DNA of 64,000 bases from Nematopogon swammerdamellus (GCA_946902875.1 OX336345.1:17019395-17083394), one strand, 5' to 3'; counted from the stretch's first letter, positions 33,196 through 44,400 are shown. Notes: generated from the sequence alone by a model not told the origin. Numbers and translations: made by a program.

Positions 33196-33368
33196 TACAG
33201 TTTCCGCCAGCTAATAATGCTTGTCGAGCTTTAGAAGGAGACCATTCGGTTGTAGAGCGTCGTCCCTGTCGCACGAACTCGCACGTCTGTGTGCGACAGG
33301 GACGGCGCTCTACAACCGGATTGTATCTTTTAAAGCTCGACACGCATTATTTGCTTCCGGTAACTGTA
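33196..33368. mobile_element. Foldback MITE
   Basis: Nearly the whole length folds back: ACAGTTTCCGCCAGCTAATA at the left against the reverse complement of CATTATTTGCTTCCGGTAACTG at the right. The arms continue through TGTCGAGCTTT, GGTTGTAGAGCG and GTCCCTGTCGCAC to a short loop at about 33273-33290. Imperfect arms show age. The plus-strand open frame here is incidental. Confidence 0.8.
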
Positions 33369-33379
33369 CATATGTTTTA

Positions 33380-34250
33380 ATTAGTTCTTAATATGCTGTT
33401 ATTTTGCATGGAAGTGTTACAATAAATTTTAATATTTCGTTATGCATGTCAAATGTTTCGGGAGGGTTACATACACACGTTACGCAAAAAAATTATATGT
33501 TTTTAGCATTACTTTTCGAGAAATTTAACAAAACATGTTTGCTACCTAATCATTAACCTGTGTGTAACAGTAGGTAACTTGCATTGTACGGGGTCAATGA
33601 CCGTACTATGTTCAAACGCAGAACAGCTGTTTGTTGTAAGTAAGTCACAAGGTCACTATGATTGGTTTTTACAGCTACTTATTTGATTTTATTTTTTTGT
33701 TAGGAGAAAAAATGCTCCTATAAACATATGTTTTCTTCTTACGTAAAGTGTTTGTTTGAGTGCGTATGTAACCCTCCCGAAGTTATTGACATGAATAACG
33801 AAGCACCTTATATACGTCGCTTCCCTTCTACTCATGTTTTAAAAAGCATTTATTTATGTACCTACCCCCTTTTTGGAAGTCGGCTGAAAATATAAAATTT
33901 TTCGTACGTCAATGGGCCCGCAATTAAATCCAACTGTAGGTACTAGCGAACGTTAGCCAGGTGAGACAACGACACTAAGTACGTCGGAGCCAATCAGCGG
34001 TGGTGTACCGCTGAAGGGCGCGAGTAGGCACTGGCGAAAGATTAGAGAGGCGTATGTCTAGCAGGCAGTACATGTGTAAACGCTGACTGAGTGACTGCCA
34101 GAGAGCTAGTTCTGTAAACAAGTAGTGTTAGTACACAACGAAGGCGAAAAGACAAAAGGAAAAAAGTCTAGGACAAAAAGTCGAAATCTAAAATTTACTT
34201 CTTGGGGCTTAGACCACTATTTTCCGTCTTGGATAAATGTAGTGGTGGTC
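33380..34250. other. No gene seen
   Basis: AT-rich sequence leading into the GC-rich island; no supported feature. Confidence 0.4.
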
Positions 34251-34660
34251 AAAGAGGAATTATGTATAGAGTTATCGCTCCGAAGAAATATACAGAGAAG
34301 CTGTGTCCCAGCGGCTGAGGTATGGGGTAAGGTAACGGGGAGGCGGAGCGCTGAGTCGAGCGGAAGAGGGGGGCTCGCGCGGGGCTAGAAGCGTGCGGGA
34401 GACGGTCTGGCGCTGGCGGCCGGTGCGGGGGGTTCGCGCGGGGCGGGAAGCGTGCGGGAGAGAGAGAGACGGAGAACGATCGCACTCGTGCGTCGGTGTG
34501 CATATTGTCTTTTCATTCTAACACTTCATCTGCAGATTCGCCATCGCACCTTCGCATCGACGAAGATGTGTAAATGTATTAGTTTAAAGTAGGTGAGGCG
34601 CGATCGCAGCAGGCAGGCAGGCGACGACTGCGCGCTGCGGCCTCGTGAACCGCAACTCGG
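34250..34660. other. GC/CpG-rich segment, possible gene-associated island
   Basis: The blocks 34320-34495 (gcgcggggctagaagcgtgc and similar, twice) and 34595-34660 are rich in G and CpG, unlike the AT-rich surroundings. They lie 100-500 bp from the candidate exon at 34756-35019. No promoter motif could be assigned. Confidence 0.4.
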
Positions 34661-34755
34661 TGGAACATGTTAGTTGGCCGAGTGATTTATCTAGTACGCA
34701 AGTACATAATATATCTTTGGTGGTGGTATATAAATGTAATGTGAGCGTTAGTTAC

Positions 34756-35019
34756 CTAGGGCGAACTTGACGCCGGTCCAGGCGGTGCGCACGTAGTGGA
34801 AGAGCCGGCGGTAGAGCGGGCGGTGGCGGCGCCGGCGCGCCGGCTGCTCCGCGTCCGACGCCTCGCCGCCCGCCTCGCCCTCCGCGCCTGCGCCGCCCGC
34901 GCCGGCCTCCCGCTCGGGCGGCGCGGGCGCCAGGTCGGCCTCCCCCGGCGCCCGCCGCGCCGCCGAGCCGCCGCAGCCCGCCACCTCGCTCGCCGCCGTT
35001 GTCGCAACGCACACCCAGC
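34756..35019 (-). CDS. Candidate GC-rich coding exon of an unidentified host gene
   Basis: A minus-strand frame runs from a stop (TAA just above 35020) to a good splice donor, CCTAG|GTAAC, at 34756/34755. It encodes an Ala/Gly/Glu-rich, probably disordered stretch, then a charged stretch (QPARRRRHRPLYRRL) and FHYVRTAWTGVKFAL at the end. The last segment looks like conserved protein rather than repeat translation. There is no ATG in this frame, so the exon would have to begin at an acceptor near 35020 (GTAAAG|CTGG, with a poor pyrimidine tract), or another start must be found. I do not recognise the protein. Because of GC content all minus frames are open here, which weakens the case. Confidence 0.35.
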   Translation of the reverse strand, partial: AGCALRQRRRARWRAAAARRRGGRRGRPTWRPRRPSGRPARAAQARRARRAARRRTRSSRRAGAATARSTAGSSTTCAPPGPASSSP

Positions 35020-37423
35020 TTTACGATATTCGACACCTCACTTTGGATACATCACTTCACCGACCTCCCTGTGCACTCTTATATCTCCTCGCCGACCTCC
35101 CGGCGCACTCTTCTCTTTGTTCGCCGAGCTCTTTATGCACTTTTACATCCATCCACCGAGCTGGGTGTGCACCTTATGTCGCTTTGTCTACATTAGCACT
35201 TTTATTTGGTTTGACCACCTTTAATGCACTTTATTTCTATTCTCTGACTTCCCTACAAACTTTTTTTATCCTTACACTGACTTTCCTAATCACTTTGAAC
35301 TTTTTTCTCTGACATCATAATATTGCACTTTTCTGTTACTTTAACAGACTTTAAGCACTTGTACTCTTCTTTATCTTTTATTTTTCTCCGCCGACCTCAG
35401 CACTTATAACTTTTTAATGATTTTTTTCAGGTAGCAGGTACCATAGTTTAATTAACAATTCGGCACTGGTCACCACTGCTCATGTTTTCTCGAATGTTCG
35501 CCTTTACATCACTTAGATCCGCCGCCGCCGGTTATATCTCGGCGAACAATTTATCACTGGTCAGTAATTCACTGCACTCGCGTTTCATGATTCGTTATTT
35601 TCATCACTGATATTTAGATTTGGCACGCGTGGAGATCCTGTAATAGTTTTGATAAATTAGAAGATTATTTTAGAATTATAATTAATTCAGAAAATTTATA
35701 CTATAAAGGAGCGAAATATCAAGATATATTTACTTGAAAAAGATGAATAATGTATGTCTATGTAAGTTTTGATCATAAGTATGAAACGCAAACTAGAACA
35801 AGGCAATATTTTAATTTTTATGCGCCGTGACATCGTTGGCTATCATCTCCTAGATTAACTATTCCAGTTTATCATATCATATTTCGCTACCGGAAACCAA
35901 ATTGTCACATCATCTAGTCTGTGTTCTATGTGGCTACAATGAATTGGAATCACGAATTATGCTCTAATATTATGTAATAAAGACTGCACTCAAGTAATGA
36001 TATTCAAAAACTGAATCGACGCCGCGTGGAAAGTAATATTTAATTGTCGCATTTCCGTGCTCAGAAATAATTTGAAAATATACGACCATTATACCTTCAA
36101 GTGATTTGGAGCCTTACCGCCACAGCGTTTACTAACTAAATTGCTTTGCTAACTCATTCGGATTTGGATGGGTTGCGTACAGCAATCAGCATGTGTCGCC
36201 AGTCTAGTCTAATCTAAATTTATAGTTAGGGCAGGTAGCGATGCCAAAAACAGAATATAGAGCAACAATTACATGTGTCAATAGACAAGATCACGGGTTT
36301 GGCATTGATTGTGAGTGCTGATAGAGTTAAGCGAAGGTAAGTCTACAAAGTGATCATTATTACCCCTAATAAATACATGCAGGCTATGAAAATTTTTTAA
36401 TAGAAGAATATAATAGAATTCTAGTAGAAATAGAATATAAACTGTTTAATGGAAACAATTGAAAGACCAGCACACAAAAAGAAACAAGAAATACAGGAGT
36501 GCGCAAAGGCGGACTTATTCCAAAGACTTATGAAACCGCTCAGAATGAATATTTGCAAGACAAAATATCCTAGTAATACATAACTCCATGAGCAATTATT
36601 CAAATGAAAGAACCAAAATAAACTCAATAAATTATAGTTATAACTCCACCTAATACAACTCTTATATGAGCAACTGCAGATAAGCATTCAAGGATTTAAA
36701 TCGACTTGACAAAGACACTAAGTATAACAATTTGAAATCCTAGGCCCAATAAGTTCGAATTTGCGGTGATTTCTTCCAGTTAACCTTTGGGTCACTCACA
36801 TAATCTCCCTATACGTCTCCGTCCAAAAAAAAGCTCACGTGTGTGTTACTGAGACGCAACTACAAAAGATCGTAAGTTCGAGTCGACGAAAGGAGGGAAT
36901 ATAATAAAGATTGAAAAGGTTAATCTTGTTACGTATATTTATTTATTATTTAAAGAAGACAATTTTAATGTTACACTGCATGACATGTCAACTAAGAGCT
37001 ACAGTTAATAATGCACCCAGCATTGTATTTCACATAAAAATAAGAGAGAAACAAAAAGAAAGATTAAGGCGTAGATATGCGTCACTCACTAGAAATAGGT
37101 GCCTGGGTAATAAACTAAAATAAAACAAAAAGAAAGACAAACAAACGAACAATAAAATCTTGTAACAAGGAGAGATCAAATGATGTTCAGAGAGGTTCAG
37201 AAAATAAATCTATTTTCGTTTTACATAATAAAACTATTTTAGGTTAAGAGAATTAAACTACTTTTAGATTCAGATAATAAAAGGCATTTCATTACCTCTG
37301 AAATACATTCGGCGGCCTAATTCGCAGAAAATTGTCAAGATATATTGCCTAGAGTGACCAACATTTTCCGCCCAGCTGGTTTAATTAAAGGAAACCGGCG
37401 GCCGCCCTACGATTTCTGCTCCT
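35020..37423. other. No gene seen
   Basis: 35040-35420 is a pyrimidine-rich stretch with repeated GACCTCCC / GCACTCTT phrases on the plus strand (loose low-complexity). The remainder is AT-rich. If the exon at 34756 is real, this would be intron or 5' flank of its gene. Confidence 0.4.
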
Positions 37424-37684
37424 GGAGCGGCATTCACTAAAGCTCTTGTGTCGGTATCCGTGACGGTAGGAAGTTTTATCGATAGATCACGAAAAGTGGC
37501 ATTCACTAGTAACACCTGACAGCTCCAACGTCACTTTCCAAGCGACGACGACTGTCGGTCAAGCTAACGACGACTCTCGCTCGCAGCGACAACTGAATAG
37601 TTGAGATCTCGTCGCGTCGCGTCGGTGTCGCTGCAAATGATAATTCACGGAAACGACGATCGAGACGTTAGTGAATGCCGCTCC
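37424..37684. mobile_element. MITE with 17-bp TIRs
   Basis: GGAGCGGCATTCACTAA at 37424-37440 is exactly complemented by TTAGTGAATGCCGCTCC at 37668-37684. The interior carries a third GTGGCATTCACTAGT phrase (37497) and CGACGACTCTCGCTCGCAGC-type sequence. 261 bp, no ORF. Confidence 0.85.
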
Positions 37685-37850
37685 TGGGCGGGCGGAACTA
37701 GCCAAGGACGGGTAGAAGCTACGAGCTGAGACATTCCAATTAGCCAGATTTCATCTAGAATTATCTCCTTTTGGATAAAGTACGGTAATGGCGGATGAAA
37801 GCTGAACTTAAATGTAACTGAATTAATTATAGCATGACTGTAATATTATA

Positions 37851-38184
37851 CCGTATGGGGCCGACACTTAAAAATAATAGCCCCACTGCATCTCTCCCCG
37901 TGCATGACGAAAAAGGCGAGTAAGTTATAAGGACAAGGTGCCGTCTAAAGGGCGACAGGGTAGCCACTTCTCACCTTGGCACGTTCCTTCCACCCGAGTC
38001 ATGCAACAGGTGGGTTTTCGTACCTTACTTGCTGTTTGATAGTTACATATCTTGTCGTAATAATACATTGGTAAACGTGGTGGTCGGTGTTGTGCTGTAA
38101 TTTACAAGACTACTTGCAGCACCACACCGATTACTCTGCTTACCAGATTGTCAGGATATAGCGTGTGGTAATGTGTGTGTGTGT
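37851..38184 (+). mobile_element. SINE-like repeat, family C, full copy
   Basis: CCGTATGGGGCCGACACTTA head, AATAGCCCCACTGCATCTCT, GCCACTTCTCACCTTGGCAC, GTGGTGGTCGGTGTTGTGCT, CAGCACCACACCGATTACTC and GCGTGTGGTAATGTGTGTG. It directly abuts the A-rich end of the minus-strand SINE at 38185, so one inserted at the edge of the other. Confidence 0.75.
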
Positions 38185-38546
38185 TTTTTTTATGGAAACT
38201 GACACGGTTGGCTACATCACCTACAACATCCGTGATGTCCGCCCATAACACCGGGTGAACTAGGTGCCATGTCAGTGCTTCCCTTCGGTCGTGCCGGCTA
38301 CACTGAACTGGATGGAAAACACAAACTATTTACATAGCCGTTTCCAGCCGGTACCAACCCGGGCAGGTTGTACCCCATCACCTAGTAAGGTAAGAAGGGA
38401 AGGGAGGGACCTACAGTTTAACGTGGAATCCGAACCACGGTCAGCCTCCAACGGTCGAGCGGTCACCCATCCAAGTACTGACCGGCCCAGCGTTGCTTAA
38501 CCATCAATAGCGACAGTCGACTGAACCACTGAGCTATCGAGGCTGA
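38185..38546 (-). mobile_element. Full-length tRNA/5S chimeric SINE
   Basis: The minus strand reads, 5' to 3': CAGCCTCGATAGCTCAGTGG (tRNA-like A box TAGCTCAGTGG); GGTTAAGCAACGCTGGGCCG and GTCAGTACTTGGATGGGTGA then CCGC, which is the 3' half of the 5S rRNA internal control region (box A, intermediate element, box C); GTGGTTCGGATTCCACG, a B-box-like element; ACTGTAGGTCCCTCCC centre; GGCTATGTAAATAGTTTGTG; GTTATGGGCGGACATCACGG; GTGTCAGTTTCCATAAAAAA. RNA polymerase III promoters of type 1 (5S) and type 2 (tRNA) are thus overlaid. It is a SINE, not a 5S gene: the 5' half of 5S is absent. Confidence 0.85.
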
Positions 38547-38744
38547 AAATTTATTAAGATTATGTCCCATATTCAGCTAAACGTAAAACTGTAGGTCCAT
38601 TCCCGATTTCACCACCTACTAAAATGTAGCTTACAATTAACTCCTGTCAAATGTTTCATGTATTGACATGTCACTTTAACCGATAAGTAACTGTTGGAGT
38701 GCTGGATGAGACATAACTGGAGATGATCAAAACGACCGCATCAC

Positions 38745-38884
38745 ACTTGAGCGTACTGAATGAAAGGTAGCCTGAAGTTCAGTGTAGCCGACACGACCAA
38801 AGGCAAGCACCTAGTTCACCAAGGTGTTATGGGCTGACATAACGGGTGTAGGTGATGTAGCGAACCGTGTTAGGTTCTATAAAC
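38745..38884 (+). mobile_element. SINE 3' tail fragment
   Basis: GTACTGAATGAAAGGTAG, GTTCAGTGTAGCCGACACGA, CACCAAGGTGTTATGGGCTG and GGTGTAGGTGATGTAGCG: tail of the tRNA/5S-type SINE, in opposite orientation to its neighbour at 38185. Confidence 0.75.
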
Positions 38885-39264
38885 GTTAGACTTCAAAGCA
38901 GTGAATATTTGAAGTTTAGTACCTAAGTGTAGATAACTTTGAACTTTCACCTAGGTTGTGTATGAAGGTCAGTATGTACTGACTGAATCAGTGAAGGTGA
39001 GTTCTTTCCAAACCATTTTAAAAGTATGAGCAGCTTGTTTTCATTTTAACATAGGCAGAACTCGCCTTTTAGTTTTCATACATTCGTAAACATACTGCGT
39101 TCTTGATTTGAAATTTTAAACTGTCGCGCGTTAAGCTGAGTTTATGTACATTTATGAAAACAGAGCGTGAAAATAATTGCGCAATTATATTTTCGTATAA
39201 CTTTACTGTAATTATGGCGCTTTCGCGATGGTAACATTAGTTCTCTTTGAAGACACGGTGGATT

Positions 39265-39410
39265 GGATCAAGAAAAGTGTCGCTACAACGATATTTTAAA
39301 AATTTTTACATTGCAGACATTTTGAAGTAGCCATTGGATCAAGAAAAGTGTCGCTACAACGATATTTTAAAAATTTTAACATTGCAGACATTTTGAAGTA
39401 GCGCCATTGT
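39265..39410. repeat. 71-bp tandem duplication
   Basis: GGATCAAGAAAAGTGTCGCT through GACATTTTGAAGTAG occurs at 39265 and 39336. The copies differ by one base in the middle (aaatttttac / aaattttaac) and by two extra bases (cg) at the end of the second. Confidence 0.9.
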
Positions 39411-39579
39411 GGCTAAGTCCACCAAGCTGCTCACTAGAAGATAACAGCACAGCTACAACAACGGCACCGCATCACTGGGGAGTGGATACAAAAATGTATG
39501 AAATGCAGTGACGGGCAAATTCCCAAATTCTACTAAGCGAGTTCCCGAAAGCCTTTTTTAAATTTTATTTTATTTTATT

Positions 39580-40003
39580 TGGCGATTTTTTTTTTTTTTT
39601 TTTTTTTTTATGTAATCCGGTATGTGTGGCTGAGTCGGAGGGGCCAAAGCACATGCTCTAACCAGCCAATATCACCTCCGAGAAGGTAGGTGCCATACCG
39701 GAGACTTCCCTGGATTGCTGGCTATACTGGACTAGAGGAGAACACAACCGAGGTTGCTATGCGGCCATCTTACATCCAGTACGGTGGTACCAACCCAGTC
39801 GGCTACAATTTTAGCCTACCACCTAGTAAGGGGCAAGGGAAGGGACCTACAGTTTTACACCGGTTCCGAACGGTGAAGCAGCGGGTGTAGGTATGCACGT
39901 AAATTTTTTCGTCAGAAAAAACTCATTGGTACACGCCGACCGGATTCGAACCTCGGACCTCCCGCATGAGAAGCCGATGCCCAAACCACTCGGCCACCCG
40001 CCG
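39580..40003 (-). mobile_element. tRNA-headed SINE with LINE-like 3' tail
   Basis: The minus strand begins GCGGCGGGTGGCCGAGTGGT (A box TGGCCGAGTGG), has GCGGGAGGTCCGAGGTTCGA then ATCC (exact B box), then CTGACGAAAAAATTTACGTG and the ACTGTAGGTCCCTTCCCTTG central domain. It ends GGAGGTGATATTGGCTGG ... AGCCACACATACCGGATTAC then ATAAAAAAAA. The tail resembles the 3' UTR of the LINE just beside it (40236-40322) and of the 7342 LINE. Length about 424 bp. Confidence 0.85.
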
Positions 40004-40235
40004 CTTGAACCGCGCCGATTGTCTTTTGCGAGGCATTTTGGCCGGTGCCAAGTATAGTGAGGATTCGTGGCCAGGTGTGGCAATTAAACAAGTTGTGACT
40101 GAATGCAGAGTCAGGATACCACAAACAAAACAACAACGATTTTCTGACCTTTTGGCCAGTGTCACTATACATACAGACACTGGCCAAAATGTTTGAAAAA
40201 GACAATCGCGAAATAAAATAAAGACTATGAATAGT
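40004..40235. other. No gene; SINE-to-LINE spacer
   Basis: Contains an inverted pair gtcactatacatacagaca / tgtctgtatg-like stem around 40140-40190 (TTTTGGCCAGTGTC versus GACACTGGCCAAAA, 14-bp perfect stem). No gene. Confidence 0.55.
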
Positions 40236-41921
40236 ATAAATTTTTTTATTTTTTTTTATTTTTTTTGTTGCTACCGACCTGGGTGGCTCTGTCCGAGGTC
40301 GCAACCTCAGGCGCAGCCAATTTCACCCCTGAGGAGGTGCCAGTCCGGCTTGGAGGTGGACTAATGTTGCTGGGGAAAGGCTATTAACCCGCGATTTGAA
40401 GATCTGTGGATTGTAGGAGTGGGGGAAGATATTTCCTGGGAGCCCGTTCCACACTTTTGCAGTGCGGCACAAGAACGATTTAGAGAATCGTGCAGTTCGA
40501 AGAACTCTTCTGTCGACTACAAACGGGTGTTCCGCGAGAGTATGGCGGGTTTGGCGAAGGCGAACAGGAGGAGGAGGGATAAGGGAAGCAAGTTCGCCAG
40601 AGCAGCGGCCATAGTAGTACCGATAAAACAGGCTCAATGACCCAACGATACGTCTGTGCTTTAGAGGTTGAAGGTCCTTTGTGAGTACGGAGTCACCAAT
40701 GAGGCGAATGGCTCGTCGCTGAATAGAATCCAAGGCTGAAAGAAGGTACTCAGGGGAACCCTCCCAAAGATGACTGCAATATTCCATCACCGGTCTTACT
40801 TGTGCTTTGTAGAGTGTAAGCAGTTGGACCGGCGTGAAAAATCGCCGACAGCGGTAAAGGACCCCTAATTTTCGAGACGCTAGTTTCGCCTTGGACTCTA
40901 TGAACGATCGAAACCCAACGTCCCTGGACACCTCCATACCCAGGACGCCCAGACTACCATCGTTGGGGACTTGGCTGCCCTGAAAAGTGGCTTGGAGAGG
41001 AAACGGATCAGCCTTAGTAGAGAAGGCACAAGCTTGCGTCTTGGCTACGTTGAAGTTGACCAAGTTCTTCTTCCCCCAAGAGGATACTTTTTCGAGAACC
41101 TGGTCAACCCGAGCAACAGTTTCGCGTCTCGCGTTTGCTGCTGAGGCCTCTCTACCCTTCCAGTCCTTGATGAACCCTTCGTGCACCGTGCTGTCGTCCG
41201 CGTAACAGTGTATTTCGCCGAGCGAGAGCATGTCGTTTATGAACAATAAAAACAGCGTAGGCGACAGCACGGATCCTTGTGGAACACCAGCATTAATTGA
41301 GTAGTCGGCCGAGCAGGCACCATCTAGGGTGACAAATATCGACCGGCCACTCAAAAAGCTGGAGATCCAGGTGCACAGTTTTGTAGGGACACCGTAGGCC
41401 GGAAGCTTGCTTAAGAGTCCCCGGTGCCAGACGCGATCGAATGCTTTGGATATGTCCAGAGCGACCGCCAGCGATTCCCCAAAACCATCAAGCCTTTCAG
41501 CCCATAAATGCGTGACGTGCGCTAGAAGATCTCCAGTCGACCTTTGCTTGCGAAAGCCGTATTGTTTGTCGTCGAGGAGTTTAGAGTCTTCTAGGTACGT
41601 CAGGAGCGCTGAGTTGACAATACGCTCCATAACCTTACTCAAAAGTGAGGTTATCGCAATAGGGCGATAGTTCGATGGGTTCGCTGGGTCCCCCTTCTTG
41701 GGGACCGGCTGGACCGAAGCTCTCTTCCAGCAAGAAGGCATTGATCCGGAGGAATAGGAGCGTTTGAATAGGCGGGTGAGGACTGGCGCCAATTCCAGAG
41801 CACAATTTTTATAACACAAATACATAGGTGTACTATTCAGATAACATGCTGCCAATGGACAGGAGGACAGTCTCCACAAGCGCCACCCGTTCATGCCGAT
41901 ATCGTACAGTGCGCAGCGCAA
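40236..41921 (-). CDS. LINE reverse transcriptase, 5'-truncated, with 3' UTR
   Basis: The frame 41921-40323 (532 codons) encodes an RT domain without an endonuclease domain. The order is SNYRPIAITSLLSKVMERI (finger), KQRSTGDLLAHV, VALDISKAFDRVWHRGLLSK (first catalytic Asp), NAGVPQGSVLSPTLFLLFIN, HCYADDSTVH (catalytic YADD, about residue 256-259), then VNFNVAKTQACAFS, EYCSHLWEGSPEYLL and LDSIQRRAIRLIGD. It ends RTAKVWNGLP and RVNSL. Full RT motifs are intact and the frame is open. Family homology starts near LCYKNCALELAPVLTRLFK (about 41830), so the first ~30 codons may not belong and the element is 5' truncated. 3' UTR 40236-40322 ends in an A-rich run. Same family as 7342-8285. CR1/Jockey-like from memory. 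Confidence 0.85.
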
Positions 41922-43420
41922 TGACCGCGCGTTATTTCACAATCACCTCGTCAAACTTTGCTTCCCCTTTTGTTGGAAGTCGCGGAAACAAAAATTCATT
42001 CTCGGCATTCTCACACGTTTTCACTCGACCGGTCCGGTCGTGCAATTAAGGTTGCTCCCCGAGAGAGGTTCCCACGCTCGCCGCTAGAGGCGCTCCTTCC
42101 GTCAGACGCGCAGTGCATGACAATAGCCGGCGTTGTCTATAGTTTATCTCCGCGCTATTCGTATACCTAAAGCCGGTTTTACATTTACCAAACGGCGGTG
42201 GCCAAAGTGTTTACCGACCCGATGGTGGTCAGATAAACGTACATTCTTGAAAATACGACGCCAGCCGTCGGCGATACTTTTAAAGGTTATGGCGAGATAC
42301 ATGATTTTTAATTTAACGTCGCACAAAACAACACTGTTGCGACTACGTTGCGAAAGTAGAAAATTATAGGTCTCTTTGCGCTATTCATTTAGAAGACGTG
42401 AAAATAAGAAAATAATATGAAATGCCATCGCAACTATTTACACTTTTACAACTAATTTTCGTAAATATAACACCGCCTTTAAGGGTCGGACTATATGAAT
42501 ATAGTGAAGAAAAGAGAAAAAAAAATTTAAGGAAAATCAGTTGGCCTAAAAATTTATTCTGTCTGTGTTTACCATGCATTTCGGGATTTTCAGTTTCTTC
42601 AGCATTATAATTTCTTGAACAATTTTGAAGTCAGTAAGCTATTTCCGTCGCGGGTAGGCGACGACGCACGGCTCGAAAGCTAGTAACCTATTTTCATCAA
42701 CTTTATAACTTCGGGTCAGGTCGACTGGAAGTTTTAAGGCTAGTTTTCAGAAGCTAGCTAGATAGTTTTCACGTTATTTCCCGGCGAAATGGAAGGTTTC
42801 AGAAACAAGCCACAGGTTTTCAAATACAGGTAATTTTGCTTGAGTTACTCTGTCTAAATGTTGTTTGTATTTTATGTATTGTATAAATATGTATGAATGC
42901 TATAAATATGTAAGTTTATAAAAGATAAACATGTTTTTACAAAATAAAATAGAAACTTAAACTACCTATTAAAATTAAATTCAGTACCTAAAACTACAAT
43001 TAAAATCTAAAAGAAAAAGTCCTACCAATAAATATATAAAATAAAATAATAAAAAATCTTTAAATAAATAAAAACGTTTACGGGAAACCCCCGAAGACGC
43101 CACACGAAAAATTAAACAATAAGTAAATACACAATTTTATCGAAATCGTTAGAGTCGTTTCCGAGAAACTAATTATATAATATTATATTCATATATACAA
43201 GACTATCTAGCTCACTTAAAGTATAGAGATGTTTTAACTAGCGCATTAGAGTGTACCTATTCTATTTATCTAGCCAAACTAGACCGTAGACCCCAGTGCG
43301 TACGTAGTCTAACCGTTCCGGCTCACGAACTAACACGGGTGACTCGACCTGTGTGTTTATTTTCGACTTCAAAGGGATTGCTAATTCGCTCGGTTAGCCG
43401 AATACGTGTTTATTCGTGGT
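41922..43420. other. No gene seen
   Basis: Includes the unassigned sequence upstream of the LINE and AT-rich DNA (42840-43200) with no supported coding region. Confidence 0.4.
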
Positions 43421-43423
43421 GTT

Positions 43424-43531
43424 CGCGTTCGTTCTCTTGGTTCTCAATACGGAACATTCTCTTGGTTCTCAATACGAAACATTCTCTTGGTTCTCAATAC
43501 GGAACATTCTCTTGGTTCTCAATTAGATTCG
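43424..43531. repeat. 28-bp tandem repeat, four copies
   Basis: ATTCTCTTGGTTCTCAATAC then G(G/A)AAC repeats four times. The Phe-Ser-rich frame across it is a by-product. Confidence 0.9.
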
Positions 43532-43659
43532 TTAATGCTGTTCGATTGCTCTTGCGTTCATTATGACTTTACTACATATTAACTACTATCCTATTGTACT
43601 CTGCTAAATACATATGTAGAGATTTTAGTAGATACAATTGCAATGTTCATTGTCAAGGT

Positions 43660-43817
43660 TTGTTTTATGGAAAATGATACGGTTGGCTACATCACCTACC
43701 AGCCCATAGCACCCTTGGTGAACTAGGTTCCATGTCAGTGCTTCCCTTTGGTCGAGTCGGTTACTGAACTGGACGGAAAATACGACGTAGCCGTTTCGAC
43801 CGACCTTCGTTCAGTGT
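43660..43817 (-). mobile_element. SINE 3' tail fragment
   Basis: The minus strand carries CGGTCGAAACGGCTACGTCG, CAGTTCAGTAACCGACTCGA, CCAAGGGTGCTATGGGCTGG and GTATCATTTTCCATAAAACA. tRNA/5S-type tail with small deletions. Confidence 0.75.
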
Positions 43818-44190
43818 AAAATTACAAATACGATTACGCAGGGTTTGAAAAGGTGTTGAGAGAAAAACCTTCAGGATTCCAGAAAAAGGGAGATATTACT
43901 GACAAAAAACGTAGGTAAAAACCACAAGGAAAAAAAAGCAATTTAAAAAATTCAAGCATTGGAGTTTCATTGTCGATTTGTATTCCGTGGAGAAATTAGT
44001 CAGGATCCAATAAATTTTGCTCATAACTTATACTTATTACTGCTACTTTTTATTATGTTTCACGGATAATTTAATAGAGTACATCTTTGTTTTGTTTACA
44101 ATATTATTTTCATTTTACTCTTGTAGTTTAAACATACATTATAATATTTTTATTACAAAAATACAAAGCGAAAAACATTGGAAAAAATAC
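43818..44190. other. No gene seen
   Basis: AT-rich; a minus-strand tRNA-like sequence follows. Confidence 0.4.
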
Positions 44191-44191
44191 A

Positions 44192-44262
44192 TCCCGGCCA
44201 GGACTCGAACCTGCGCCTCTGTCTTGAGCCGCCAACGCGATAACCAACTACGCTACCGGACC
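44192..44262 (-). other. tRNA-like sequence (pseudo-tRNA or SINE head)
   Basis: The minus strand reads GGTCCGGTAGCGTAGTTGGT, TATCGCGTTGGCGGCTCAAG, ACAGAGGCGC and AGGTTCGAGTCCTGGCCGGG. The A box (TAGCGTAGTTGG) and B box (GGTTCGAGTCC) match pol III consensus and a GCG/CGC D-stem pairs. The anticodon stem does not close, and the acceptor and T stems have mismatches. It is therefore not called as a tRNA gene. Confidence 0.5.
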
Positions 44263-44400
44263 GTGATGACGTATTATCTCCAAATTTTCGTTCTAGATTG
44301 CACCTTCATGATGTCGCATAATTTTTGCGAACAGTCAACTTGCACGGTTCATTATGCTGTCGTCACCAAAGTCGTATTACTCGTATTAGAAAAATATATG

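Noticed and set aside
34756..35224. Other open frames across the GC-rich island (both strands)
   Set aside because: High GC removes stops in all frames. Only the minus frame ending at the splice donor shows protein-like sequence.
38440..38546. A 5S rRNA gene
   Set aside because: Only the 3' part of the internal control region is present, embedded in a SINE; the 5' half is missing.
39938..40003. A functional tRNA gene (perfect B box)
   Set aside because: Stems do not close, and the sequence continues into a SINE body with an A-rich tail. The same applies at 19690-19758, 26679-26745 and 44192-44262.
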